A DNA stretch of 64,000 bases, from positions 31,001-95,000 of the forward strand of contig CANQCR010000005.1 in the NCBI GenBank assembly GCA_947589735.1, given 5' to 3'. A program made the translations under genes and the position numbers. This document shows, in pieces, positions 43,966 to 52,121 of this stretch (positions are counted from its first letter, which is position 1; each line of letters opens with the position of its first letter). The notes beneath the pieces are model-generated. The model was not told where the DNA came from. It saw nothing but the letters and a program-made list of their open reading frames with translations, and did no database searches. The stretch is from an uncultured Bacilli bacterium (GTDB lineage Bacteria > Bacillota_I > Bacilli_A > RF39 > UBA660).

Positions 43966-44400
43966 ATGGCAAGACATTTTTGTGCCTCTGTTTTTATTAT
44001 AAATCCAGTGGATAAACGTATTTTACTAATTATGCATCGTAAAAATCATCGTTGGACGCAACCAGGAGGCCATATTGAATTAGATGAAACTCCTGAGGAG
44101 TGTGCCTTAAGGGAGGCCTATGAAGAGACCGGCTTAAAAGTAACTTTGTTAGGTGAACATTTCCCTCGTGAAGAAGATTTTATCCGTCCTTTAGGTATCC
44201 AAAAGAATCGTCATAGTAATGGTGAGATGCACGTTGATATTATTTATGCCGCTATTCCTAACAATGATACAAATCCAACTCTTAATATTGAAGAAAGTAC
44301 GGATATTAGATGGTTTACTAGAGAAGAACTCGATCACATCGATTGCTTTCCGGATATTAAAATTACGATGGATTATATTTTAAAAGAAATGATAAAGTAG
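43966..44400 (+). CDS. Nudix hydrolase
   Basis: A 144-residue pyrophosphohydrolase with a complete Nudix box GGHIELDETPEECALREAYEETGL (GX5EX7REUXEEXGU). It starts MARHFCASVFIINP after GGTGAT. The sequence between (HRKNHRWTQP) is typical of small NDP/ADP-ribose-type hydrolases; the substrate is unknown. The next gene starts four bases after the stop. Confidence 0.92.
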   Translation: MARHFCASVFIINPVDKRILLIMHRKNHRWTQPGGHIELDETPEECALREAYEETGLKVTLLGEHFPREEDFIRPLGIQKNRHSNGEMHVDIIYAAIPNNDTNPTLNIEESTDIRWFTREELDHIDCFPDIKITMDYILKEMIK

Positions 44401-44404
44401 GTGG

Positions 44405-45064
44405 ATGATGGAAGAATATACGTTTGTTTTAACCATAGCTTCAATTGTTGTACCCGTTTGTGCGACGATTATAGCGGCGATGTATACCGTTGCTGGTCGT
44501 GTCAAAGCGGAACATAAGCCATATATAATTTTAGATAAGATTGAAGATGTTAGTAACTTAGATAAATGCTTTTATTTTATCGTTATGTTAGGTAACAAAC
44601 TCCGAAAAAAATATAAAGGTACTGCTCTAGATAAAATAGCTGGAAGTAGTGATAGTATTGACGTCAAGATAATGTTACGAAATATCGGCTATGGTGTGGC
44701 AACAAATATTAAGTTTTATGATTTAGAAAGTGGCGAAAAGATTTATGGTGCTCAAGAAGTAACGGACAATTTAAATCAACGGTTGTTTACAACTTTTGAT
44801 ATTGCGTCTGGTGAGGAGAAAAGCGTTCAAACATCTTTAGCTATTCAAAAAGAAGAAGGTAAGATTATTGAAGATACGATAAGTGTTTTATGTATCTATC
44901 AAGATTTAAACAGTAATGTATATAGTTTCATCTTTGTTATTGATGTTAAAAGAGGTGGCGGATACAGTTATTATGCTTGTCAACCAAGTAGTCATAGCTA
45001 TAAGAAATTAGCTAAAAAGTATCGCCATACACGAAGAAAAATTATTTTTGATTATGAAAGATAA
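44405..45064 (+). CDS. Single-pass membrane protein, unknown function
   Basis: A 219-residue protein with an N-terminal membrane helix (FVLTIASIVVPVCATIIAAMYTVAG) followed by a beta-rich soluble domain (VKIMLRNIGYGVATNIKFYDLESG ... ASGEEKSVQTSLAI) that looks like an immunoglobulin-like fold, and a basic tail. ATG 44405 or 44408 could be the start (ATGATG after GTAGGTGG). No homologue recognised; co-transcribed with the Nudix gene. Confidence 0.65.
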   Translation: MMEEYTFVLTIASIVVPVCATIIAAMYTVAGRVKAEHKPYIILDKIEDVSNLDKCFYFIVMLGNKLRKKYKGTALDKIAGSSDSIDVKIMLRNIGYGVATNIKFYDLESGEKIYGAQEVTDNLNQRLFTTFDIASGEEKSVQTSLAIQKEEGKIIEDTISVLCIYQDLNSNVYSFIFVIDVKRGGGYSYYACQPSSHSYKKLAKKYRHTRRKIIFDYER

Positions 45065-45085
45065 ACTATTGTAAAATAGTTTTTC
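45063..45085 (+). terminator. Terminator of the Nudix operon
   Basis: AAACTATT (45063-45070), loop GTAA, AATAGTTT (45075-45082), then T. Confidence 0.8.
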
Positions 45086-45093
45086 TTATGCAC

Positions 45094-45122
45094 TTTACTT
45101 TATTCTTGGGATGTGCTATAAT
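45094..45122 (+). promoter_or_regulatory. Extended -10 promoter of typA
   Basis: TTTACT (45094-45099), 17-bp spacer, TGTGCTATAAT with TATAAT at 45117-45122. The ORF-track start at 45111 lies in the -10 region and is excluded. Confidence 0.7.
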
Positions 45123-45152
45123 CTCGAAAGTGTGCGAAAAGGGTGTATATGT

Positions 45153-46961
45153 ATGAAGAAAAGAAATATTGCGATAATTGCTCACGTCGATCATGGAAAG
45201 ACAACTTTAGTTGATAAGTTATTACAATCATCAGGAACTTTTCGTGATAATGAAAATGTGCAAGAGCGAGCTTTAGATTCTAATGATATTGAAAGAGAAC
45301 GTGGTATTACTATCTTAGCTAAGACAACAGCTATTAATTATAAAGATACAAGAATTAATATTCTTGATACACCAGGCCATGCTGATTTTGGCGGCGAAGT
45401 TGAACGTATTATGAATATGGTTGATGGTGTCTTACTTGTTGTTGATGCTTATGAAGGAACAATGCCTCAGACGCGCTTTGTTTTAAAGAAGGCCATGGAA
45501 GCTCATGTTAAACCGATTGTCGTTGTTAATAAAGTTGATAAACCAGCCGCTCGTCCTAAAGAGGTTATCGATGAAGTTATTGACCTATTTATTGAACTAG
45601 GTGCTGATGTTGATGATTTGGATTTTCCAATTGCTTATTGTTCAGCTATTAATGGTACCTCATCACTAGATCCAGATTTAAGTACGCAAAAAGAAGGTAT
45701 GGAAAATATCCTTGACTTAATTATCGACTATATTCCCGAACCTAAAGTTGAATTAGATGCTCCTTTACAATTTCAACCAGCACTACTTGACTATAATGAT
45801 TTTGTTGGTCGGATTGGTATTGGTTTAGTCAAAAGAGGAACCATCAAATTAAATGAAATGGTATCTTGTGTTCGGGTTGATGGCACGATTAAACAATTTA
45901 GAGTTGCTAAAATATATGGCTATCTAGGTTTAAAAAGAATTGAAGTTGACCACGCTGAAGCAGGTGATATTGTCGCTATTGCTGGTTTACCAGATATTTC
46001 GGTCGGAGAAACTGTGTGTACAGTAGGAAAAGAAGAAGCTCTACCACTTCTTCGTATTGATGAACCAACTTTGCAGATGACTTTTGGCGTTAACACCAGT
46101 CCTTTCTGTGGTAGAGAAGGAAAGATTGTTACAGCGAGAAAGATTGAAGAACGCTTGATGAAAGAAACAGAACGTGACGTCTCCCTTCGTGTTCAACCAA
46201 ATGATTCAGAATCCTTTATTGTCTCTGGTCGTGGCGAGTTACACTTATCAATTCTAATTGAAAATATGCGTCGTGAGGGATTTGAACTCCAAGTATCTAA
46301 ACCTAAAATTATTGAAAAGGTTATCGATGGTGTTACATGTGAACCTTATGAAGAGGTCCAAGTCGATGTTCCTGAAGAATATGTTGGCGCTGTTATTGAA
46401 GCTTTAGGTAATAGAGAAGGAACAATGGAAAATATGACGAATACGGAAAATCAAGTTCGTCTTAACTATCTTGTTCCAACACGGGGTCTTATCGGTTTTA
46501 TGACCGAGTTTATGACGATGACAAAAGGTTATGGTATTATTAATCATACTTTCAGTGCTTATCGTCCTAAAGCAGGAGCTTTAGTTGGAACCCGTAAAAA
46601 TGGTGTTTTAGTTTCAATGGAAAATGGCGCAGCGACGGCTTATGCCTTGGGTGGACTAGAAGAACGGGGCGTTATGTTTATTGAACCTGGTACCCAAGTT
46701 TATGAAGGAATGATTGTTGGTGAAAGTAACCATGAGACGGATTTAGCGGTTAATGTTGTCCGTGGTAAAAACTTAACTAACACGCGTTCGGCTACAAAAG
46801 ATCATACCGTTGTCCTAAAAAGACCAAAACAAATGAGTTTGGAAGTATGTCTAGATTATATTAATGACGATGAATTAGTTGAGATAACACCAACTAATTA
46901 TCGGATGCGCAAAGCTATTTTAAATACGAACGAACGAAAAAAATATGATAGTCGTAAATAG
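45153..46961 (+). CDS. typA: Ribosome-associated GTPase TypA/BipA
   Basis: A 602-residue translational GTPase that binds the 70S ribosome and acts in 50S assembly and stress/cold adaptation. Start MKKRNIAIIAHVDHGKTTLVDKLL at 45153. G1 is AHVDHGKT, the switch I region has ERERGITILAK, G3 is DTPGHADFGGEVERI, and G4 is NKVDKPAARP. The C-terminal PTRGLIGFMTEFMTMTKGYGIINHTF is diagnostic for BipA. Length is normal. Confidence 0.97.
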   Translation: MKKRNIAIIAHVDHGKTTLVDKLLQSSGTFRDNENVQERALDSNDIERERGITILAKTTAINYKDTRINILDTPGHADFGGEVERIMNMVDGVLLVVDAYEGTMPQTRFVLKKAMEAHVKPIVVVNKVDKPAARPKEVIDEVIDLFIELGADVDDLDFPIAYCSAINGTSSLDPDLSTQKEGMENILDLIIDYIPEPKVELDAPLQFQPALLDYNDFVGRIGIGLVKRGTIKLNEMVSCVRVDGTIKQFRVAKIYGYLGLKRIEVDHAEAGDIVAIAGLPDISVGETVCTVGKEEALPLLRIDEPTLQMTFGVNTSPFCGREGKIVTARKIEERLMKETERDVSLRVQPNDSESFIVSGRGELHLSILIENMRREGFELQVSKPKIIEKVIDGVTCEPYEEVQVDVPEEYVGAVIEALGNREGTMENMTNTENQVRLNYLVPTRGLIGFMTEFMTMTKGYGIINHTFSAYRPKAGALVGTRKNGVLVSMENGAATAYALGGLEERGVMFIEPGTQVYEGMIVGESNHETDLAVNVVRGKNLTNTRSATKDHTVVLKRPKQMSLEVCLDYINDDELVEITPTNYRMRKAILNTNERKKYDSRK

Positions 46962-46975
46962 CTATCATATTTTAT
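46942..46975 (+). terminator. Terminator of typA
   Basis: AATATGATAG (46942-46951), a 10-base loop with the stop codon, CTATCATATT (46962-46971), then T-rich sequence. Confidence 0.8.
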
Positions 46976-46990
46976 TATAGGAGGATTAAA

Positions 46991-47809
46991 ATGGAAAAAG
47001 TAAACATTCAGAAATTACCTTTATCAGCTTTATCATATACTGTCATTACTAATGATGATAGTTATGGCGTTAATCCTAGTGAAGCCGAAGCTGAAATTAA
47101 AAGACGTTTTGAAAATACCGGCTTTGATTATGATGAGTTTTTAGCTTATGAAGAAGATGCTATTTATGAACGGGGTGAGGATAAGAATAATTATTTAATC
47201 AGTTCTAATCCTAATTCCCAAAAATTGATGGAAACATTCTTTACCCAAGTTTATCCAGTTCCGGCCTATTCGGAACATGGGCGCCTTTTATTTAGTGAAG
47301 TCCTATTATGTAATAGTCGTGGCGGGATTGAATTCTTTAAAGAAGCCGTTCAATGGGAACTTCAAAATCTTCGTAAAAGAATGGAAAATGAAGAATTAAC
47401 GGAAGAAGATCAAGATTTATTGCGAGCTGTTTTTGAAGCCTTAAAAGAACGTAGTGAGGTACACCGCGATTTATTTCAAGATAATTCTATATCCGATGCC
47501 GTTATGGACTTTGTCCTAAATGAATCATCACTTATGAGTGACAAAAGAGTGGAACATTTAGATGAACTAGCTCATTGTGGTAAAAAATTAGCTCTATACC
47601 GTGCTTATCTATCATCGGCTGTCTTGACCTTGGATAGCGTTGATCACTTAAATATGATGTGGTTTGCTAGAAGAGATTTTGCAAGATTAAAGGAACAACG
47701 AAAAAGCATTATGCATTCTGTTCGTTCTGGTGATGAAGTAGATTATTCTTTCGTCCGCGATAAGCAATTAATTTTAGAGCCAGCTAAAACTTATTATGAA
47801 GCAAGTTAA
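46991..47809 (+). CDS. Conserved protein of unknown function upstream of soj
   Basis: A 272-residue, strongly acidic soluble protein with SD AGGAGG. No signal peptide, membrane helix or known domain. It appears mostly helical (WELQNLRKRMENEELTEEDQDLLRAVFEALKERSEV ... MMWFARRDFARLKEQRKSIM). It sits between typA and the soj-spo0J operon with its own terminator. I do not recognise it. Confidence 0.65.
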   Translation: MEKVNIQKLPLSALSYTVITNDDSYGVNPSEAEAEIKRRFENTGFDYDEFLAYEEDAIYERGEDKNNYLISSNPNSQKLMETFFTQVYPVPAYSEHGRLLFSEVLLCNSRGGIEFFKEAVQWELQNLRKRMENEELTEEDQDLLRAVFEALKERSEVHRDLFQDNSISDAVMDFVLNESSLMSDKRVEHLDELAHCGKKLALYRAYLSSAVLTLDSVDHLNMMWFARRDFARLKEQRKSIMHSVRSGDEVDYSFVRDKQLILEPAKTYYEAS

Positions 47810-47810
47810 G

Positions 47811-47834
47811 ACCAATCGTGATGATTGGTTTTTT
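47811..47834 (+). terminator. Terminator upstream of soj
   Basis: ACCAATC (47811-47817), loop GTGAT, GATTGGT (47823-47829) plus T-run. Confidence 0.88.
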
Positions 47835-47849
47835 TACCCCATTAACTTA

Positions 47850-47879
47850 TTGGCTTTATAGGGTAAAGTATGATAAAAT
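47850..47879 (+). promoter_or_regulatory. Possible promoter of soj-spo0J
   Basis: TTGGCT (47850-47855), 18-bp spacer, TAAAAT (47874-47879). It is weaker than the other promoters here. Confidence 0.45.
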
Positions 47880-47913
47880 AGATATAGGAAAGAAGTTTAA
47901 AACAGGTGAAATT

Positions 47914-48699
47914 ATGGGAAAAATTATAGCATTTGTTAATCAAAAAGGAGGCGTTGGTAAGACGACCTCTAGTATCAACCTTGCGGCTTCTTTAGGCCTT
48001 TTAGGGAAAAAGACTTTATTAATCGATTTAGATCCTCAAGGTAATGCCACAACAGGTGTGGGGGTTGATAAAGGAACATCTAAAGCAACTACTTATGAAT
48101 TACTAACCGATAAAGCGAGTGTTCAAGATGTTGTTATTAAAACCCATTTTAAGAATTTATATATGATGCCAGCATCTATTAATCTAGCTGGTGTGGGTAA
48201 TGAATTACGTGATTTAGCCAGGGAAAATAGTAAGTTTATTCCATCCTTGCAATTAAAAAAACATCTTCGAAAGCTCGTTGATGTATTTGATTATGTCATC
48301 ATCGATTGTCCACCATCATTAGAGATTATTACGATGAATGCTTTAGCAGCGGCTGATTCCGTTATCATACCTGTTCAATGTGAGTTTTATGCTCTTGAAG
48401 GAATTATGCAACTATTAAGTTCTATCAAACTAGCTCAAAAGAAACTAAATCCTGAGTTAGAAATTGAAGGCGTTTTACTTACGATGCTTGATAGTAGAGC
48501 TAATTTAGGCCTTGAAGTCGTTGAGGATATCAGGAGTTACTTCAAGGATAAAGTATATGATACGATTATTCCTAGGTTAGTAAGATTAGCTGAAGCGCCA
48601 AGTCATGGTAAGCCAATTCATGCTTATGATCCACGGAGTCGTGGAACAGAAGCATACTTAAATTTAGCTAAAGAGGTGATTGAGAGAAATGGAAAATAA
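47914..48699 (+). CDS. soj: Chromosome-partitioning ATPase Soj (ParA)
   Basis: A 261-residue ParA ATPase from ATG 47914 (MGKIIAFVNQKGG) after AGGTGA; the upstream 32 codons in the ORF track cross the terminator and lack an SD. Deviant Walker A is KGGVGKTTSS, Walker A' is LLIDLDPQGNAT and Walker B is YVIIDCPPSL. Soj works with Spo0J/ParB on origin segregation and DnaA control. It overlaps spo0J, as in Bacillus. Confidence 0.96.
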   Translation: MGKIIAFVNQKGGVGKTTSSINLAASLGLLGKKTLLIDLDPQGNATTGVGVDKGTSKATTYELLTDKASVQDVVIKTHFKNLYMMPASINLAGVGNELRDLARENSKFIPSLQLKKHLRKLVDVFDYVIIDCPPSLEIITMNALAAADSVIIPVQCEFYALEGIMQLLSSIKLAQKKLNPELEIEGVLLTMLDSRANLGLEVVEDIRSYFKDKVYDTIIPRLVRLAEAPSHGKPIHAYDPRSRGTEAYLNLAKEVIERNGK

Positions 48700-49564
48700 A
48701 AAAAGAGCCTTAGGACGCGGATTAGAACAATTATTTAATACAGAGAATCTAGATTTAGATAGTTTTGAACAAGCTGTTTATGAAAGTGCTTCTCGTGAAG
48801 AAATCATTGATCTTAATCTTGATGAGTTAAGACCAAATCCTTATCAACCACGTCGTAACTTTGATAAAGAAGCTTTAGAGGAACTCGCATCATCAATTAA
48901 AGAACATGGTGTTTTTCAACCTATTATTGTTAAAAAGAGTATTAAAGGTTATGAGATTATTGCGGGTGAAAGAAGAGTAAGAGCGAGCCAAATAGCTGGA
49001 CTTAAAACAATTCCAGCCATTATTCGTAACCTTGATGATATGCAGATGATGGAAATCGCCTTACTTGAAAACTTACAACGGGAAGATTTAACTGCAATTG
49101 AAGAGGCCCTAGCTTATAAGACGATGTTAGAGCGCCTTCACATTACCCAGGATGAGTTAAGTGTCCGGGTTGGTAAAAGTCGTAGCCATATAACTAATTT
49201 ATTGGGACTTTTACGTCTTCCTAATGATGTTCAAGATTTAGTTACATCGAATAAACTTAGTATGGCTCATGCTAGAGTCTTAAGTAAATTAGAAGATGAT
49301 GAACGTATTAGAGAACTTGCTTATGACATTATTGAAAACAAAGTACCTGTTCATAGTCTTGAAGAGCGCGCTAAAAAAGAGGATAAAAAAGTTAAGAATG
49401 TTCATCATACGAAACCGGTTAGACCAGATTATCTTTATGTTGCTGAACTTTTATCAGACAAGTTAGATACGAAAGTAAAAGTTAAAGAAAATAAGATTGA
49501 AATTGGTTTTACTAATGTAGCTGATTTGAATCGTATTTTAGATGTTTTAGGAATAAAGGAATAA
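48689..49564 (+). CDS. spo0J: Chromosome-partitioning protein Spo0J (ParB)
   Basis: A 291-residue ParB CTPase clamp. It starts MENKKRALGRGLEQLF, with the LGRGLEQLF Soj-contact segment, then DELRPNPYQPRRNFDKEAL, HGVFQPIIV and GERRVRA (CTP pocket). The HTH is TQDELSVRVGKSRSHITNLL, followed by AHARVL. The C-terminal dimer domain includes LDTKVKVKENKIEIGFTN. Length is usual for ParB, unlike the giant Noc paralogue at 1.4 kb. An alternative TTG start at 48680 (three extra residues) cannot be excluded. No perfect parS was seen in or beside the gene. Confidence 0.95.
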   Translation: MENKKRALGRGLEQLFNTENLDLDSFEQAVYESASREEIIDLNLDELRPNPYQPRRNFDKEALEELASSIKEHGVFQPIIVKKSIKGYEIIAGERRVRASQIAGLKTIPAIIRNLDDMQMMEIALLENLQREDLTAIEEALAYKTMLERLHITQDELSVRVGKSRSHITNLLGLLRLPNDVQDLVTSNKLSMAHARVLSKLEDDERIRELAYDIIENKVPVHSLEERAKKEDKKVKNVHHTKPVRPDYLYVAELLSDKLDTKVKVKENKIEIGFTNVADLNRILDVLGIKE

Positions 49565-49565
49565 T

Positions 49566-50372
49566 ATGAAAAAAATATTAGAAATAATTCTTAATCGCAA
49601 GATTGTTGTACCGATTATTATCATTATTGTAGCGATTTTAATTTATGTTATTATTCATAAAGTAATCAAGAAAGCTTTTTCAATTAAGACACGTAATATA
49701 AGAGTTGATTCTCGTCGTCAAAAGACGATGGTTGGTTTAATCGATAACATTTCAAAATACTTTATTGCGGTAATTGCATTACTTATGATTTTAGATGTCT
49801 ATGGCATTGATACTAAATCATTACTTGCTTCTTTAGGGGTAGTGAGTTTAGTCGCTGGTCTTGCTTTACAAGATATGTTAAAAGATATTATCGCTGGCGC
49901 TGGAATCATTTTTGAAGATCAATTTGATATTGGTGATGTGGTAACTATCGGCGATTTTAAGGGGACTGTTACTTATTTAGGTATTAAGTCAACACGTCTT
50001 ACCGCATACACTGGTGAAGTGTTAGTTATTGCTAATCGTAATATTGACCGGGTTATTAATCATACCCTTCAAAATAATATTAGTATTATTGATGTTGAAG
50101 TTGCTTATAGTTCTAACTTGGATAAAGTAAAAGAGGTTTTAAATAACGTTTTAGATGATTTTACCAAAGAATTAAACATTACGGAACCTGCTACTTTATG
50201 TGGCGTCGAAGAGTTAGGTGAAAGTGGCATTCTTATGCGTGTCATTTTTGGATCTAATTATAATGATCGTTATAGTTATGAACGAATTTTAAGAGAAAAA
50301 ATAAAAAAGGCTTTCGATGAAAATGATATTGAAATACCTTTCCCACAGGTGGTGGTTCATAATGGAGAATAA
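49566..50372 (+). CDS. mscS: MscS-family mechanosensitive channel
   Basis: A 268-residue small-conductance mechanosensitive channel. Membrane helices at the N-terminus are followed by the pore helix SLLASLGVVSLVAGLALQDMLKDIIAGAGIIFEDQFDIGD, the MscS core signature, and the beta domain (VTYLGIKSTRLTAYTGEVLVIANRNI). It releases solutes during hypo-osmotic shock. One base follows spo0J; it overlaps the DUF951 gene, matching the usual Bacillota order. Confidence 0.92.
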   Translation: MKKILEIILNRKIVVPIIIIIVAILIYVIIHKVIKKAFSIKTRNIRVDSRRQKTMVGLIDNISKYFIAVIALLMILDVYGIDTKSLLASLGVVSLVAGLALQDMLKDIIAGAGIIFEDQFDIGDVVTIGDFKGTVTYLGIKSTRLTAYTGEVLVIANRNIDRVINHTLQNNISIIDVEVAYSSNLDKVKEVLNNVLDDFTKELNITEPATLCGVEELGESGILMRVIFGSNYNDRYSYERILREKIKKAFDENDIEIPFPQVVVHNGE

Positions 50373-50547
50373 CTATAAATTAGGTAGTATCGTGATGATG
50401 AAAAAGGAACATCCTTGCGGTACGAATGAATGGGAGATAACGCGCATTGGCGCTGATATTAAAATCAAGTGCGTTAAATGTGGCCGGAGTATCATGTTTC
50501 CTCGAATTGAGTTTAACAAGAAGTTAAAAAAAGTCATTACTTATTAG
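50362..50547 (+). CDS. DUF951 small protein (YyzM-like)
   Basis: A 61-residue protein from ATG 50362 (MENNYKLGSIVMMKKEHPCGTNEWEI); the ORF-track version adds 15 residues read from within mscS. Conserved HPCG and the C-x2-C in IKCVKCGRSIMFPR suggest a small metal-binding or OB-like fold. The family is regularly found between spo0J/mscS and ychF in Bacillota. Function unknown. Confidence 0.9.
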   Translation: MENNYKLGSIVMMKKEHPCGTNEWEITRIGADIKIKCVKCGRSIMFPRIEFNKKLKKVITY

Positions 50548-50555
50548 GAGGACTT

Positions 50556-52055
50556 ATGCGAAAAAAAAGAACAAGAAAGATTAATCTTGGACCTTTAACA
50601 GTTATGATTTTACTTAGTGCGATCATTGCTGTTATCAGTTTTATTGGTAGTAAATTAGGACTAAGTGGCGTTTTAACTGATCAAGAAACATTAGAGACAA
50701 CAACGATTACAGTTAATAACATTTTCTCTAAAGAAGGTATTCAATACGTTATTGGATCAGCTTTAAGAAACTTCCGGGGAGTTGAACCATTAGTAGCTGT
50801 TATCGTATCTTTAATCACGGTTTCTATTTTAGAGGTTAGTGGTTTATTAAGACATTTATTTGGTGGCCTTAAAAATGTTAAAAGTAGTATCATAACATTT
50901 GTTGTTTTATTTATCAGCATTTGTTCAACTTTTGTTGGTGACTATAGTTATGCAATTTTACTACCTTTTGTGGCAGCTATCTATCGGATTATGGGTCGTG
51001 ATGCTAAGACGGGTATAATGACATCCTTTATTGGTATTACAATGGGTTATGGAACTGGTTTAGTCTATAATTATCAGGATGTTTTACTAGGTAATATGAC
51101 TGAAGTTGTTGCTCGTAATGTCTTAGATAATTATAGTTTCTTCCCTTGGTCAACTCTATTTATGATGTTAGCTTCAACTATTATTCTAACAATTGTTGGA
51201 ACGATTATGATTGAAAAAACTTTTCCGAAGAAAGTTCGTTATGAAGAAGAAGAGGAATTAGTTACATCACGTCCAGCTTTAAGGGCCGCGATTGCTGCTT
51301 TTATTGTTATGGCACTTGTAACGGTTTGGTCAATTATTCCTGGTTTACCTTTATCTGGTTGGATGCTAGATGAAAGTGCTAAATCATATATGGCAAAGCT
51401 AATGGGAGAAAATGCTCCATTTAAAGATGGTTTTATGGTTATTCTTTTAGGAATGGCGTTAATATGTAGTTATATCTATGGTAAAGTATCTCGTAATATT
51501 AAAGGTAGCGGTGAGTTTAATAAAGCGATATCTAAGACTTTCCAAAATACTGGCTTTATCTTTGCCGGATTGTTTTTCGCATCCATCATGTTAAGTGTTT
51601 TAGAGTTTACTAATTTGAATACTGTTCTTTCTTTAAAACTATTAGAAGTCTTAAGGATAAGTGAGATGTCTGGTGTCTTTATTGTTGGTGCGACACTCAT
51701 CGTATGTATTATCATTACTATTTTAAATCCATCAACAATAAGTAATTGGCGTATTGCCTCACCAATCGTTATCGATAGTTTAGTTCGCGCTAATATCTCA
51801 CCAGAGTTTGGGCAAATGATTTTTAAAGCCGGTGATTCCATTGGTAAATGCTTCAGCCCCTTTTATATTTTCTTCATTATTATGTTAGGATTCTTGTATA
51901 AAGCGGATAGTCAAGACGAAGACATAAGCTTCTTTGGAACCATCCGTAAGATGTGTCCTGTTTTAATAGTTTTAGCTTTAACTTGGTTAGTTATTATCGT
52001 TGGTTGGAATCTTATTGGTATAAGTATTGGTATGGGTTCAACTGCAACACTATAA
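50556..52055 (+). CDS. AbgT-family transporter
   Basis: A 499-residue polytopic membrane protein, about 11-13 helices. STFVGDYSYAILLPFVAAIYRIMGRDAKTGI and the C-terminal ILNPSTISNWRIASPIVIDSL ... FKAGDSIGKCFSPFYIFF match the AbgT family (p-aminobenzoyl-glutamate or antimetabolite transport, proton-coupled). Substrate in this organism is unknown. SD AGGAGG. It extends the spo0J operon and is closed by a strong terminator. Confidence 0.82.
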   Translation: MRKKRTRKINLGPLTVMILLSAIIAVISFIGSKLGLSGVLTDQETLETTTITVNNIFSKEGIQYVIGSALRNFRGVEPLVAVIVSLITVSILEVSGLLRHLFGGLKNVKSSIITFVVLFISICSTFVGDYSYAILLPFVAAIYRIMGRDAKTGIMTSFIGITMGYGTGLVYNYQDVLLGNMTEVVARNVLDNYSFFPWSTLFMMLASTIILTIVGTIMIEKTFPKKVRYEEEEELVTSRPALRAAIAAFIVMALVTVWSIIPGLPLSGWMLDESAKSYMAKLMGENAPFKDGFMVILLGMALICSYIYGKVSRNIKGSGEFNKAISKTFQNTGFIFAGLFFASIMLSVLEFTNLNTVLSLKLLEVLRISEMSGVFIVGATLIVCIIITILNPSTISNWRIASPIVIDSLVRANISPEFGQMIFKAGDSIGKCFSPFYIFFIIMLGFLYKADSQDEDISFFGTIRKMCPVLIVLALTWLVIIVGWNLIGISIGMGSTATL

Positions 52056-52081
52056 AAAGGAATTGTCGGATTCCTTTTTTT
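52054..52081 (+). terminator. Terminator of the soj-spo0J-mscS operon
   Basis: AAAAAGGAAT, loop TGTCGG, ATTCCTTTTT plus T. The loop carries most of the next -35 box. Confidence 0.88.
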
Positions 52082-52091
52082 GTGCTATGAT
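52063..52091 (+). promoter_or_regulatory. Promoter of the first HExxH gene, nested in the terminator
   Basis: TTGTCG (52063-52068, in the terminator loop), 17-bp spacer, TATGAT (52086-52091) with an extended TGTGC just before it. Confidence 0.6.
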
Positions 52092-52121
52092 AAAAAGCAA
52101 TTTAAACTTATCGGGAAGTGA